64,000 nucleotides of DNA from positions 310,001 to 374,000 of the forward strand of contig CAVYAL010000010.1 in assembly GCA_963766505.1 (NCBI GenBank), in the 5' to 3' direction. Both the position numbers and the translations under genes were made by a program. Source of the DNA: DATIRA01 sp963766505. Lineage in GTDB: Bacteria > Pseudomonadota > Gammaproteobacteria > Steroidobacterales > Steroidobacteraceae. Numbering within the stretch: position 1 is the stretch's first letter; each line of letters starts with the position of its first letter. The notes below the pieces were generated by a model. The model was not told the DNA's origin. It did not search any database and saw only the letters and a list, made by a program, of their open reading frames with translations. Positions 43,732 through 52,329 of this stretch are shown here, in pieces.

Positions 43732-44730
43732 ATGACAATCAAGGTCGGCATCAATGGTTTCGGTCGCATCGGTCGCATGGTCTTTCGCGCCGCGGTCAAG
43801 GATTTCAAGGACATCGAGGTCGTCGGCATCAACGACCTGCTCGAGCCGGATTACCTCGCGTACATGCTCAAGTACGACTCGGTGCACGGCCGGTTCAAGG
43901 GCGACGTATCCGTCGAGGGCAACACGCTGGTAGTGAACGGGCGCAAGATCCGGCTCACCGCGTGCAAGGATCCCGCCGAGCTCAAGTGGAGCGAGGTGGG
44001 CGCCGACGTGGTCGTCGAGTCCACCGGGCTGTTCCTGACCAAGGAAACCGCCGAGAAGCACCTCGCGGCCGGGGCCAGCAAGGTCATCCTGTCCGCGCCG
44101 TCCAAGGACGACACGCCGATGTTCGTGTTCGGCGTGAACCACGCGGGCTACGCCGGCCAGCCGATCATCTCGAACGCGTCCTGCACGACCAACTGCCTCG
44201 CGCCGGTCGCGAAGGTGCTGCACGACAACTGGGGCATCAAGCGCGGCCTGATGACCACGGTGCACGCCGCGACCGCGACGCAGAAGACGGTCGACGGGCC
44301 GTCCAACAAGGACTGGCGCGGCGGACGGGGCATCCTCGAGAACATCATCCCGTCCTCGACCGGCGCGGCGAAGGCGGTCGGCAAGGTGATCCCGGAGCTG
44401 AACAAGAAGCTGACCGGCATGGCCTTCCGCGTCCCGACCTCAGACGTGTCCGTGGTGGACCTGACCGTGGATCTCGTCAAGGAAACGAGCTACGAGGAGA
44501 TCTGCAAGGCGATGAAGGCCGCTGCCGAGGGCCCGATGCGCGGCGTGCTGGGCTACACGGACGAGAAGGTGGTCGCGACGGATTTCCGCGGCGAGAGCTG
44601 CACGTCGGTGTTCGACGCCGGTGCGGGCATCGGCCTCGACAGCACGTTCTTCAAGATCGTCGCCTGGTACGACAACGAATGGGGCTATTCCAGCAAGGTG
44701 CTGGAGATGACCCGCGTCGTCGCGAAGTAA
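43732..44730 (+). CDS. gap: Glyceraldehyde-3-phosphate dehydrogenase, type I
   Basis: 332-residue NAD-dependent enzyme converting glyceraldehyde 3-phosphate to 1,3-bisphosphoglycerate. INGFGRIGRMVFRAA is the nucleotide-binding glycine motif, with Asp in GINDLLEP favouring NAD. SNASCTTNCLAPVAKVL contains the active-site cysteine, and the following His is in VHAATATQKTVDGPS. WYDNEWGYSSKVLEM is the standard ending. Ribosome site GGAGAAG precedes ATG 43732. It follows tkt by 29 bases and precedes pgk, the enzyme using its product. Confidence 0.98.
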   Translation: MTIKVGINGFGRIGRMVFRAAVKDFKDIEVVGINDLLEPDYLAYMLKYDSVHGRFKGDVSVEGNTLVVNGRKIRLTACKDPAELKWSEVGADVVVESTGLFLTKETAEKHLAAGASKVILSAPSKDDTPMFVFGVNHAGYAGQPIISNASCTTNCLAPVAKVLHDNWGIKRGLMTTVHAATATQKTVDGPSNKDWRGGRGILENIIPSSTGAAKAVGKVIPELNKKLTGMAFRVPTSDVSVVDLTVDLVKETSYEEICKAMKAAAEGPMRGVLGYTDEKVVATDFRGESCTSVFDAGAGIGLDSTFFKIVAWYDNEWGYSSKVLEMTRVVAK

Positions 44731-44803
44731 GGACAAGTCAGAACACCGTCCGGCCAGGTGCGGGGCGCCTGGCCGGATGCCGCAATCCCCAGGGGAGAAC
44801 ACC

Positions 44804-45988
44804 ATGGTGCGTGTCGTCCGCATGAACGACCTCGACCTCGCCGGCAAGCGCGTGCTGATCCGCGAGGACCTCAACGTCCCGGTCAAGGATGGCGTCGTGA
44901 CCAGCGACGCGCGGATCCGGGCCTCGCTGCCCACCATCCAGGCGGCGCAGGCCGCCGGGGCCCGCGTGCTGGTGATGTCGCACCTCGGCCGGCCGGAGGA
45001 GGGCGTCTACAACGAGGAATTCTCGCTGGCGCCGGTCGCGGCGCGGCTCTCGGAACTGCTCGGGCGCAAGGTCCGCCTCGAGCGCGACTGGCTCGACGGC
45101 GTCACGGCAGAGCCGGGTGAAGTCGTGATGCTCGAGAACGTCCGCTTCAACAAGGGCGAGAAGAAGAACAAGGACGAGCTCGCGAAGCAGATGGCAGCGC
45201 TCTGCGACGTGTACGTGATGGACGCGTTCGCCACCGCGCACCGCGCCGAGGCGAGCACCAACGGTGTTGCAAGGTTCGCGCCGGTCGCCTGTGCCGGGCC
45301 GCTGCTGACCAACGAGCTCGACGCGCTCGAGAAGGCGCTGCATGCGCCCGGCCGGCCGCTGATCGCGATCGTCGGCGGGTCGAAGGTATCCACCAAGCTC
45401 ACCGTGCTCGAGAATCTGCTCGGCAAGGTGGACAAGCTGATCGTCGGCGGCGGCATCGCCAACACCTTCCTCGCGGCCGCGGGCCTGCCGATCGGCAAGT
45501 CGTTGTACGAGCGCGACATGGTAGACATCGCGCGGGGCCTGCTGGAGCGATCGCGCGCCGCCGGCGCCGAGAAGATCCCGCTGCCGACCGACGTCGTCGT
45601 CGCGAAGGAGTTCTCGGCCGCGGCGGAGGCGGACGTGAAGCCTGTCGAGAAGGTCTCGAGCGACGAGATGATCCTGGACATCGGCCCGGACACCGCCGAG
45701 CGCTACGCCGGGCTGATCGGGACGGCTGCGACGATCGTCTGGAACGGCCCGGTCGGCGTGTTCGAGTTCGACCAGTTCGCCGAGGGCACGCGCGTGATCG
45801 CCCAGGCCGTGGCCCGCAGCGCCGCGTTCTCGATCGCAGGCGGCGGCGACACGATCGCCGCGATCGAGAAATTCGGGCTCGGCGCGGACATCTCCTACAT
45901 CTCGACGGCCGGCGGGGCGTTCCTCGAGTTCCTCGAGGGTAAGAAGCTGCCGGCGGTGGAAGTGCTGGAGAGCCGCGCGGCGGGCTGA
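44804..45988 (+). CDS. pgk: Phosphoglycerate kinase
   Basis: 394-residue glycolytic kinase making ATP from 1,3-bisphosphoglycerate. IREDLNVPVKDG holds the substrate-site Arg, Asp and Asn, VMSHLGRPEEG and NVRFNKGEKKN bind the phosphates, and IVGGSKVSTKLTVLENL and GGGIANTFLAA form the hinge. FSIAGGGDTIAAIEKFG is the nucleotide site. ATG 44804 has AGGGGAGAA just upstream, and nine further upstream codons do not resemble the family. Between it and pyk lies a 163-base repeat-bearing gap. Confidence 0.97.
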   Translation: MVRVVRMNDLDLAGKRVLIREDLNVPVKDGVVTSDARIRASLPTIQAAQAAGARVLVMSHLGRPEEGVYNEEFSLAPVAARLSELLGRKVRLERDWLDGVTAEPGEVVMLENVRFNKGEKKNKDELAKQMAALCDVYVMDAFATAHRAEASTNGVARFAPVACAGPLLTNELDALEKALHAPGRPLIAIVGGSKVSTKLTVLENLLGKVDKLIVGGGIANTFLAAAGLPIGKSLYERDMVDIARGLLERSRAAGAEKIPLPTDVVVAKEFSAAAEADVKPVEKVSSDEMILDIGPDTAERYAGLIGTAATIVWNGPVGVFEFDQFAEGTRVIAQAVARSAAFSIAGGGDTIAAIEKFGLGADISYISTAGGAFLEFLEGKKLPAVEVLESRAAG

Positions 45989-45994
45989 GAAACG

Positions 45995-46120
45995 GCGGAT
46001 AGGGACAGCGGATAGCGGATGGGGTTCAGGGGAAGTGCGGGGACGGCCTCCGGCGTCCTCTGCACTATCCGCTATCCCCTAGTCCCTATCCCCTATCCCC
46101 TATCCCCTTCCCCGTTTCCC
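45995..46120. repeat. GGGATA/TATCCC repeat hairpin between pgk and pyk
   Basis: Left side has GGATAGGGA and AGCGGATAGCGGAT; right side has ACTATCCGCTATCC followed by several TCCCCTA units up to about 46110. The sides pair into a stem around GCGGGGACGGCCTCCGGC. Same motif family as 40224-40356. It may weaken read-through from pgk to pyk. Confidence 0.6.
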
Positions 46121-46151
46121 ACCTCCATCCGCCGGTTTCCAAGGCATTCCC

Positions 46152-47583
46152 ATGCTCCGCCGCACCAAGATCGTCGCTACGCTGGGTCCGGCCACGGACT
46201 CGGCGGCCGTGCTGGAATCCTTGATCCGGCGCGGTGCGGACGTGGTTCGCCTCAATTTCTCGCACGGCGACGCGAACGATCATCGCCGGCGGCTCGACGG
46301 CGTGCGGGTCGCGGCCGGCAAGGTCGGCAAGCACGTGGCGGTGCTGGGCGACCTGCAGGGCCCGAAGATCCGCATCGAGCGCTTCGCGGGCGGCCATGCG
46401 TTGCTGAGGGAGGGCGACAGCTTCGTGCTGGACCCGGACCTCGACCCGCGCGACGGAACGGACCGCACCGTCGGTATCAGCTACGCGCAGCTCGGTGCAG
46501 GACGTCAAGCCCGGCGACGAGCTGGTGCTGGGCGACGGGCAGATCGATCTCGAGGTCGTGGCCGTCGAGGACCGGCGCGTCGTGTGCCGGGTGCTGACGG
46601 GCGGGGAGCTGGGCGACCAGAAGGGCATCAACCGCCGTGGCGGGGGGCTGTCGGCCGGCGCGCTGACAGAGAAGGACCGCAGCGACATCCGGCTCGCTGC
46701 CGAGCTCGATGTCGACTACCTGGCCGTGTCGTTCGTGCGCCAGGCGGCCGACGTCGAGGAGGCGCGCCGGCTGCTGCGCGCGAGCGGGTCCGACGCGCGC
46801 ATCGTCGCGAAGATCGAGCGCAGCGAGGCGATCCCCAGGCTCGACGAGATCATCCTGGCCAGCGACGCCGTGATGGTTGCGCGGGGCGATCTCGGTATCG
46901 AGGTCGGTTATGCGGAGCTCACCGGCCTGCAGAAGCGCATCCTGCAAGCCGCGCGCGGCCACGACCGGGTCACGATCACCGCGACGCAGATGATGGAATC
47001 GATGATCCACAGCCCGGTGCCGACGCGTGCGGAGGTCTCGGACGTGGCGAACGCGGTGCTCGACGGCAGCGACGCGGTGATGCTCTCGGGCGAGTCGGCC
47101 GTGGGCAAGTACCCGGCCAGGGCCGTGGAGGCGATGGCGCGAGTGATCGAGGGCGCGGAGAAATACCAGCTCGCGCGGCATTTCGGGCGGGAGCGCCTGG
47201 AGACCAAGGTCGAGCAGTTCGACCAGGCCATTGCCCACGCGGTGATGTTCACCGCCAGCCACATGGACGTCGAGGCCATCGTCGCACTGACCGAATCCGG
47301 CTCGACGCCGCTGTGGATGTCGCGGATCCGCTCCGACATCCCGATCTTCGCCTTCACCCGCCACGAGCGGACGCAGCGCCGCGTCGCGCTGTACCGTGGC
47401 GTGCATCCCGTCCCGTTCGACGTCACGCACACGGATACCTCAGATCTCTATCGTGCGATCGCCGGCGAGCTGCTCTCGCGTGGACACGTCAAGCCGGGCG
47501 ACGAGCTGATCCTGACGCTGGGCGAGTTCTCGGGCGTCTCCGGTGGCACGAACACGATGAAGCTGCTGCGGGTCGAAGGCTGA
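46152..47583 (+). pseudogene. pyk: Pyruvate kinase, one-base frameshift
   Basis: Gene for a pyruvate kinase of about 476 residues. Codons from ATG 46152 give IVATLGPATDSAAVLESL, RLNFSHGDANDH and DLQGPKIRIERF. At 46494 the frame breaks: removing one G from CTCGGTGCAG continues as VQDVKPGDELVLGDG in the second frame. That frame has VSFVRQAADVEEA, KIERSEA, the metal-site MVARGDLGIEVG, the family hallmark ITATQMMESMI, and MLSGESAVGKYP, and ends at 47583. Everything else is intact, so the break is either a recent mutation or a sequence error. As sequenced, the second piece alone lacks the N-terminal substrate residues and would be inactive. Confidence 0.88.
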
Positions 47584-47614
47584 CCGCCGCGCTTCCGGGC
47601 GCGGACGACCGGCC

Positions 47615-49630
47615 TCAGTCGCCGGCCGCGATCACCGTCGGCGCCGGGGCGAAGGGCTCGATCCCGAAATAAGGGTAGATGTCGCCCGGGAAGTACACGG
47701 TGCCGTCCTTGACCACCATCGCGATCGACTTCACGGCCTTCAGGTCGCGGGTCGGATCGCCGGGCACCAGGAAGAAATCAGCGAGCTTGCCCTTCTCGAT
47801 CGAGCCGAGCCGCTGCTGCTGGCCTAGATAGGCGGCCATCTCCAGCGTCGCGCGGCGCAGCACCTCGGCCGGTGTCATGCCGAGTTCCTGGAACAGCTCG
47901 AGCTCGCGGTGGTAGGTGAACGAACCCCCGCGGTCGGTGCCGGGAACGAGCAGGATGCCGCGCGCGTGCATCATGCGCAGCGTGTCCATGATCGTGCCGA
48001 ACGCGGCGATGTAGCGCTGCCGCTCGGCCTCGTCCGCCGTGCCGAACAGGGCCTGGCGCTCGTTGCGCCGGGCGTTCACCGGCAGGTGATCGATGTAGTC
48101 GACGGACCCGGGCGGGACCTCGCCGTTGACCGCGGTCAGGCCGAGCTCGTGGATACCGATGGTCGGGTCGTGCGCGACGCCTCGTTTCGCCATGCTGTCG
48201 AGCGTCGCCTGCACGGCCGTGCCGTCGAGATCGAGGTCCGGGAAACGCTGCATCGCGGTGAAGCGGAACAGCGTTCGAGTGTCCTCGCCGGGCTTCAGCA
48301 CCCAGCCCAGCATCAGCTGGTTGACGTGCGTGATCTCGTCGAAGCCCGCCGCGATCATTTCGTCGGCGGAGGAAAATGCCGGCACGTGACCGGAGACGCG
48401 CATGCCGAGCAGGTGTGCCTCCTCGACGAGCCGCGGCGCCCACTCCGGCTTCATCGAGTTGTAGAGCTTGATCTGCTGGTAGCCGCGCGCGCCGTACCAG
48501 CGCAGCAGCGCGAGCGCCTCCTCGAGCGTAGCAACTGTTTCACCCGTCGCGGCGCTGAACTCGCTCTGGCCCTCGATGAAGCCGCTGCGCGTAATGCGCG
48601 GGCCGGCGATGATGCCGCGCTCGATGCGCTCGATCAGGCCGTCGAGGACCGCGTTCTCGTTGCCCATGTCCCGGACCGAGGTGACGCCGGCGGCGACGTT
48701 CAGCAACGCCTCTTCCTGGTCGATGTGGCCGTGCATCTCGTACATGCCCGCCAGCAGCGTGCCGCCGCCGCCGTCTATCACCGTCTCGCCCGGCGTGACC
48801 ACGCTGCCGGCCGGCTGCACGCTCGCGATCGTGTTGCCGTTCACGACTACGTCGCTCGGAGCGGTCAGCGCGAGCGCCGCGGGGTCGAAGATCCGCACGT
48901 TGCGGATGCGGACCGGCCCGTCGAAGCGGCGCGCAGCCGTGGACTGGATCTCCACGAAGCGGTCGGTGCTCAACTGCTCGACGTATTCCCGCAGCGGCTT
49001 GTCGGCCGCCTCGTAGCCCTGCCTGACGATGATCACGTTAGGGCTCGCCACGGCGAACAGCTCGCGATCCGCGTCCAGCGTGACGTAGGACGGGTTGAGC
49101 GACAGGCCGCTGATCTCGTAGGTGGTCGCCGCGACCTTGCCCGCCGGCCCGTCGAAGGTCGTCGTCCCGTGCGCCCGGATCCGCGCAGTCCCGCCGGGCA
49201 GGACCGTGAGCGTGCCGTCATCGTCTGCGAGCAGCGCCCGCGCCAGCAGGCCTGCCGAGTAGACGCTGCCGTTCTGCTCCACATAGAAGGCCGGGCCGCT
49301 CACCGGCGCGCTGCCCTGGCCGGAGGCATCCTGCCAGCTCGCCACGCCGTCCCCGCGGCGGAACCACTCGTCGACGCGGTTGCCGAAAGTCGTCGTCCCG
49401 GTGATGGTCCACGACAGCGGGTAGGCCGCGTCGTCGAGCACGAGTCGCTCCTCGATCGTCGGGCCGCGGCCGTTCTGCTTGTAGTCGAAGTCGATCTTCA
49501 CCACGTTGCCGTCGGTCTCGACGATCATGTGGCCGCGATCCTCGCCGGCGAACAGCACCCGGTAGGTGTCGGTACCGGCCATGGCCGGTGCCGCGGCGAG
49601 CAGCGAGAGGGTCAGGGCAAGAATGCGCAT
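47615..49630 (-). CDS. Secreted amidohydrolase-family protein with extra N-terminal domain
   Basis: 671-residue exported hydrolase. A signal peptide (MRILALTLSLLAAAPAMAG) is followed by about 230 residues of beta-rich sequence (YRVLFAGEDRGHMIVE, WTITGTTTFGNRVDEWF) of a type I do not recognise. The amidohydrolase domain begins near VRIRNVRIFDPAAL. Metal ligands can be placed at MYEMHGHID (HxH), RVSGHVPAF and EITHVNQ, and a late Asp at LVPGTDRGG; IEKGKLADFFLVPGDP is the closing composite-domain motif. Related periplasmic enzymes are di- or aminoacyl-peptidases and imidazolonepropionase-like hydrolases. ATG 49630 gives a clean signal peptide. It is divergent from moxR. Confidence 0.85.
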   Translation of the reverse strand: MRILALTLSLLAAAPAMAGTDTYRVLFAGEDRGHMIVETDGNVVKIDFDYKQNGRGPTIEERLVLDDAAYPLSWTITGTTTFGNRVDEWFRRGDGVASWQDASGQGSAPVSGPAFYVEQNGSVYSAGLLARALLADDDGTLTVLPGGTARIRAHGTTTFDGPAGKVAATTYEISGLSLNPSYVTLDADRELFAVASPNVIIVRQGYEAADKPLREYVEQLSTDRFVEIQSTAARRFDGPVRIRNVRIFDPAALALTAPSDVVVNGNTIASVQPAGSVVTPGETVIDGGGGTLLAGMYEMHGHIDQEEALLNVAAGVTSVRDMGNENAVLDGLIERIERGIIAGPRITRSGFIEGQSEFSAATGETVATLEEALALLRWYGARGYQQIKLYNSMKPEWAPRLVEEAHLLGMRVSGHVPAFSSADEMIAAGFDEITHVNQLMLGWVLKPGEDTRTLFRFTAMQRFPDLDLDGTAVQATLDSMAKRGVAHDPTIGIHELGLTAVNGEVPPGSVDYIDHLPVNARRNERQALFGTADEAERQRYIAAFGTIMDTLRMMHARGILLVPGTDRGGSFTYHRELELFQELGMTPAEVLRRATLEMAAYLGQQQRLGSIEKGKLADFFLVPGDPTRDLKAVKSIAMVVKDGTVYFPGDIYPYFGIEPFAPAPTVIAAGD

Positions 49631-49781
49631 GCCAGGTCTTCCGTAGGCCGAGTGGAGCCGCGCAGCTTGGCTGTGCGTGCCCGGCAAATGCAAGCCCGGC
49701 TCGCGGGCGGCGGCTGCCGGCCCCCAACCGGCCGCGGCATGAGTTAAGGTTGGTGTTGAACCGTTACCGACCGGAGACACC

Positions 49782-50637
49782 GTGAGTCGCAGATTCGAAG
49801 GTACCGAACGCTACGTCGCGACAGACGACCTGATGATGGCCGTCAACGCGGCCGTCACGCTGGCCCGCCCGCTGCTCGTCAAGGGGGAGCCCGGGACAGG
49901 AAAGACCCAGCTCGCGGAGGAGGTGGCCGCGGCGCTCGGGATGCCGCTCTACCGCTGGCACATCAAGTCGACGACCAAGGCCCAGCATGGCCTCTACGAG
50001 TACGACGCGGTTTCGCGCCTGCGCGACTCGCAGCTCGGGGATGCGAAGGTCCACGACATCAGCAACTACATCATCCGTGGCCAGCTCTGGGAGGCGTTCG
50101 CGAGCGACACCCAGGCGGTGCTGCTGATCGACGAGATCGACAAGGCCGACATCGAGTTCCCGAACGACCTGCTGCTCGAGCTCGATCGCATGGAGTTCTA
50201 CGTCCACGAGACCCGCGAGCTGGTGAGCGCGCGCCACCGGCCGGTCGTGGTGATCACCAGCAACAACGAAAAGGAACTGCCGGACGCGTTCCTGCGGCGC
50301 TGCTTCTTCCACTTCATCCGTTTCCCGGACGCGGAGACGATGACCCGCATCATCGGCGTGCATTACCCGGACCTGAAGCGGGAACTGCTCTCGGAGGCGT
50401 TGAACGCGTTCTACAAGCTGCGCGAGGTGCCGGGACTGAAGAAGAAACCGTCGACCTCGGAGCTGCTCGACTGGCTGAAGCTGCTGCTCGCCGAGGACGT
50501 GCCCGCCGGAGGCGCTCAGGACCGACGATCCGCGCAAGAGCCTGCCGCCGCTCTACGGCGCGCTGCTGAAGAACGAGCAGGACGTGCACCTGTTCGAGCA
50601 GCTGATCTTCCTGCAGCGGCGGCAGATGCGCAGCTGA
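49782..50637 (+). pseudogene. MoxR-type AAA+ ATPase, one-base frameshift near the end
   Basis: Gene for a MoxR-family ATPase that remodels or matures partner proteins, usually with a VWA-domain protein. LVKGEPGTGKTQLAEEVA is Walker A, AVLLIDEIDKADIEFPNDLL Walker B, and ITSNNEKELPDAFLRRC sensor 1 plus arginine finger. The sequence is normal to about residue 240. At 50502-50504 (GTGCCCGCCGG) removing one C restores PPEALRTDDPRKSLPPLYG, then LLKNEQDVHLFEQLIFLQ, and a stop at 50637. Unshifted, the protein runs to 50702 with an unrelated tail. The usual partner gene (CoxE-like VWA) follows at 51088 after two palindromic elements. Confidence 0.85.
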
Positions 50638-50699
50638 GGCGGACGCGATGGTGTTGCAGGACTCGATCCGGCACTCGCTTCGCGCGTCCTCGAGCGACG

Positions 50700-50795
50700 T
50701 GAACCGGGGCCGCTCCCGGGACGCCACGAGCACGTCCCTGTGGGCTCCGCGCGCGACATCCTGTCGCGCGACGGCCCGTGAGCGGCCCCGGCTCA
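50700..50795. repeat. Palindromic element, copy A2
   Basis: Arms 50700-50720 and 50775-50795 pair at 19 of 21 positions around a 54-base core whose first 35 bases equal those of A1. Inside, CGCGCGACA pairs with TGTCGCGCG where A1 has CGCGCGCC with GGCGCGCG, so inner and outer stems both differ from A1 yet remain paired. Confidence 0.8.
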
Positions 50796-50910
50796 CCCCG
50801 CTACGGACGCGCGGCCTGGCGACGGTGGCGAACGGCAAGCGTCAGCAGGCATGTCGCTCTTTCGACGTCGAACGATGGCAGGCCACGGCATTCGGCGGCC
50901 GGCGGGCAGG

Positions 50911-51014
50911 GGTCTTCGGGTCCCGTTCCCGCGGGCCGTGCGAGGCAGGGATGCCGAGCCCGGAGCGCCCATGGATGGGTTTACAGCGTCCCGCGGGAAC
51001 GGGGCCCGAAGACC
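50911..51014. repeat. Palindromic element, copy B2 (inverted relative to A2)
   Basis: Arms 50911-50935 and 50990-51014 pair over all 25 bases with one wobble and enclose a 54-base core, the same length as B1. The core has an inner hairpin CCCAT/ATGGG. A2 and B2 together fill most of the 450-base moxR-VWA gap, which has no convincing gene. Confidence 0.82.
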
Positions 51015-51087
51015 ACCCCGACCGGCCAACCACTGGTCGTCTTCTGACGTCATGTGACCGGCCGACCACGCTTCGTGACGGGCCGCG

Positions 51088-52263
51088 ATGCTGACGCAGT
51101 TCTTCACGACGCTGCGCGACGCGGGCATCCCGGTCTCGCTGACCGAGTACCTCACGCTGCTCGAGGCAATGAAGCAGCGCGTCGCCGGCCACAGCGTGGA
51201 CGACTTCTATTTCCTCGCCCGCACCGCGCTGGTCAAGGACGAGAAGCACTTCGACCGCTACGACCGCGCCTTCGCCGCGCACTTCAAGGGACTGGAGCAG
51301 GCCTTCGCGGGGATCGAGGCGGACATCCCGGCCGAATGGCTGCGCAAGGCGCTCGAGCGCACGCTGACCGAGGAGGAGAAGGCGAAGATCGAGGCGCTCG
51401 GCGGCTGGGAAAAGCTGATGCAGACGCTCGAGGAGCGGCTGCGGGAGCAGAAGGGCCGGCACGAGGGCGGCAGCAAGTGGATCGGGACCGGCGGTACCTC
51501 GCCGTTCGGCCACGGCGGCTACAACCCCGAGGGCATACGCATCGGCGGGCCGGGTGGCCAGCGCCGGGCGGTCAAGGTCTGGGAGAAACGCGAATACCGA
51601 AACCTCGACGACCAGGTCGAGCTCGGCACGCGCAACATCAAGGTCGCGCTGCGCAGGTTGCGCCGCTTCGCGCGCGAGGGCGCCGCGGACCAGTTCGACC
51701 TCGACGGCACCGTGGAGGCGACGGCCCGCAACGCCGGGCTGCTCGACCTGAAGTTCGTGCCCGAGCGGCACAACGCAGTGAAGGTGCTGCTGTTCCTGGA
51801 CGTCGGCGGCTCGATGGAGAGCCACGTGCGGGTCTGCGAGGAGCTGTTCTCCGCCGCACGCAGCGAGTTCAAGCACCTCGAGTATTTCTACTTCCACAAC
51901 TTCATCTACGAGTCCGTGTGGAAGGACAGTCGCCGGCGCAATGGCGAGCGCACGCCGACGCTCGAGATCCTGAGGACCTATCCGCCCGACTACCGGGTGA
52001 TCTTCGTCGGCGATGCGAGCATGAGCCCCTACGAGATCATGCAGCCCGGCGGCAGCATCGAGCACTGGAACGACGAGGCGGGAGCGGCCTGGATGCAGCG
52101 CGTGACCGAGCGCTTCCACAGGCACGTCTGGCTCAATCCCGAGCCCGAGGACCGATGGGACTACACGGCCTCGATCGGGATCACCCGGCAGCTGCTGGGC
52201 GAGCGGATGTTCCCGCTGACGCTCGACGGCCTCGACCGCGCCATTCGAAGCCTGAAGGCCTGA
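51088..52263 (+). CDS. CoxE-like VWA-domain protein (MoxR partner)
   Basis: 391-residue protein of the COG3825/CoxE-like family. The N-terminal half is helical (MLTQFFTTLRDAGIPVSLTE, then YFLARTALVKDEKHFDRYDR). The C-terminal VWA domain opens with LLFLDVGGSMESHV, where the MIDAS motif DxSxS reads DxGxS; the Gly form is, as I recall, usual in this subfamily. FIYESVWKDSRRRNGERTP and DASMSPYEIMQPGGS follow. With MoxR ATPases such proteins act as chaperones for metal-enzyme or complex assembly. The client is not apparent here. ATG 51088 lies after the palindromic elements, which split it from moxR. Confidence 0.9.
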   Translation: MLTQFFTTLRDAGIPVSLTEYLTLLEAMKQRVAGHSVDDFYFLARTALVKDEKHFDRYDRAFAAHFKGLEQAFAGIEADIPAEWLRKALERTLTEEEKAKIEALGGWEKLMQTLEERLREQKGRHEGGSKWIGTGGTSPFGHGGYNPEGIRIGGPGGQRRAVKVWEKREYRNLDDQVELGTRNIKVALRRLRRFAREGAADQFDLDGTVEATARNAGLLDLKFVPERHNAVKVLLFLDVGGSMESHVRVCEELFSAARSEFKHLEYFYFHNFIYESVWKDSRRRNGERTPTLEILRTYPPDYRVIFVGDASMSPYEIMQPGGSIEHWNDEAGAAWMQRVTERFHRHVWLNPEPEDRWDYTASIGITRQLLGERMFPLTLDGLDRAIRSLKA

Positions 52264-52329
52264 GCGGGCGGCGCGACCGCCCGGGCGTGGCCCGGGCGGC
52301 TTGCGATCGACGGGCCGCTGCCCCCGGGC

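Noticed and set aside
46480..46500. Programmed ribosomal frameshift in pyk (or moxR)
   Set aside because: No slippery site or stop codon at the shift point is seen, neither family uses recoding, and the same one-base pattern occurs in unrelated genes.
46152..47672. Unbroken 506-codon reading of the first pyk frame to 47672
   Set aside because: After 46494 the translation is Arg/Ala-rich and unlike any pyruvate kinase, whereas the +1 frame carries the conserved motifs.
50700..51014. Mobile element with its own transposase in the moxR-VWA gap
   Set aside because: No transposase reading frame or target-site duplication was found; only palindromic elements are present.
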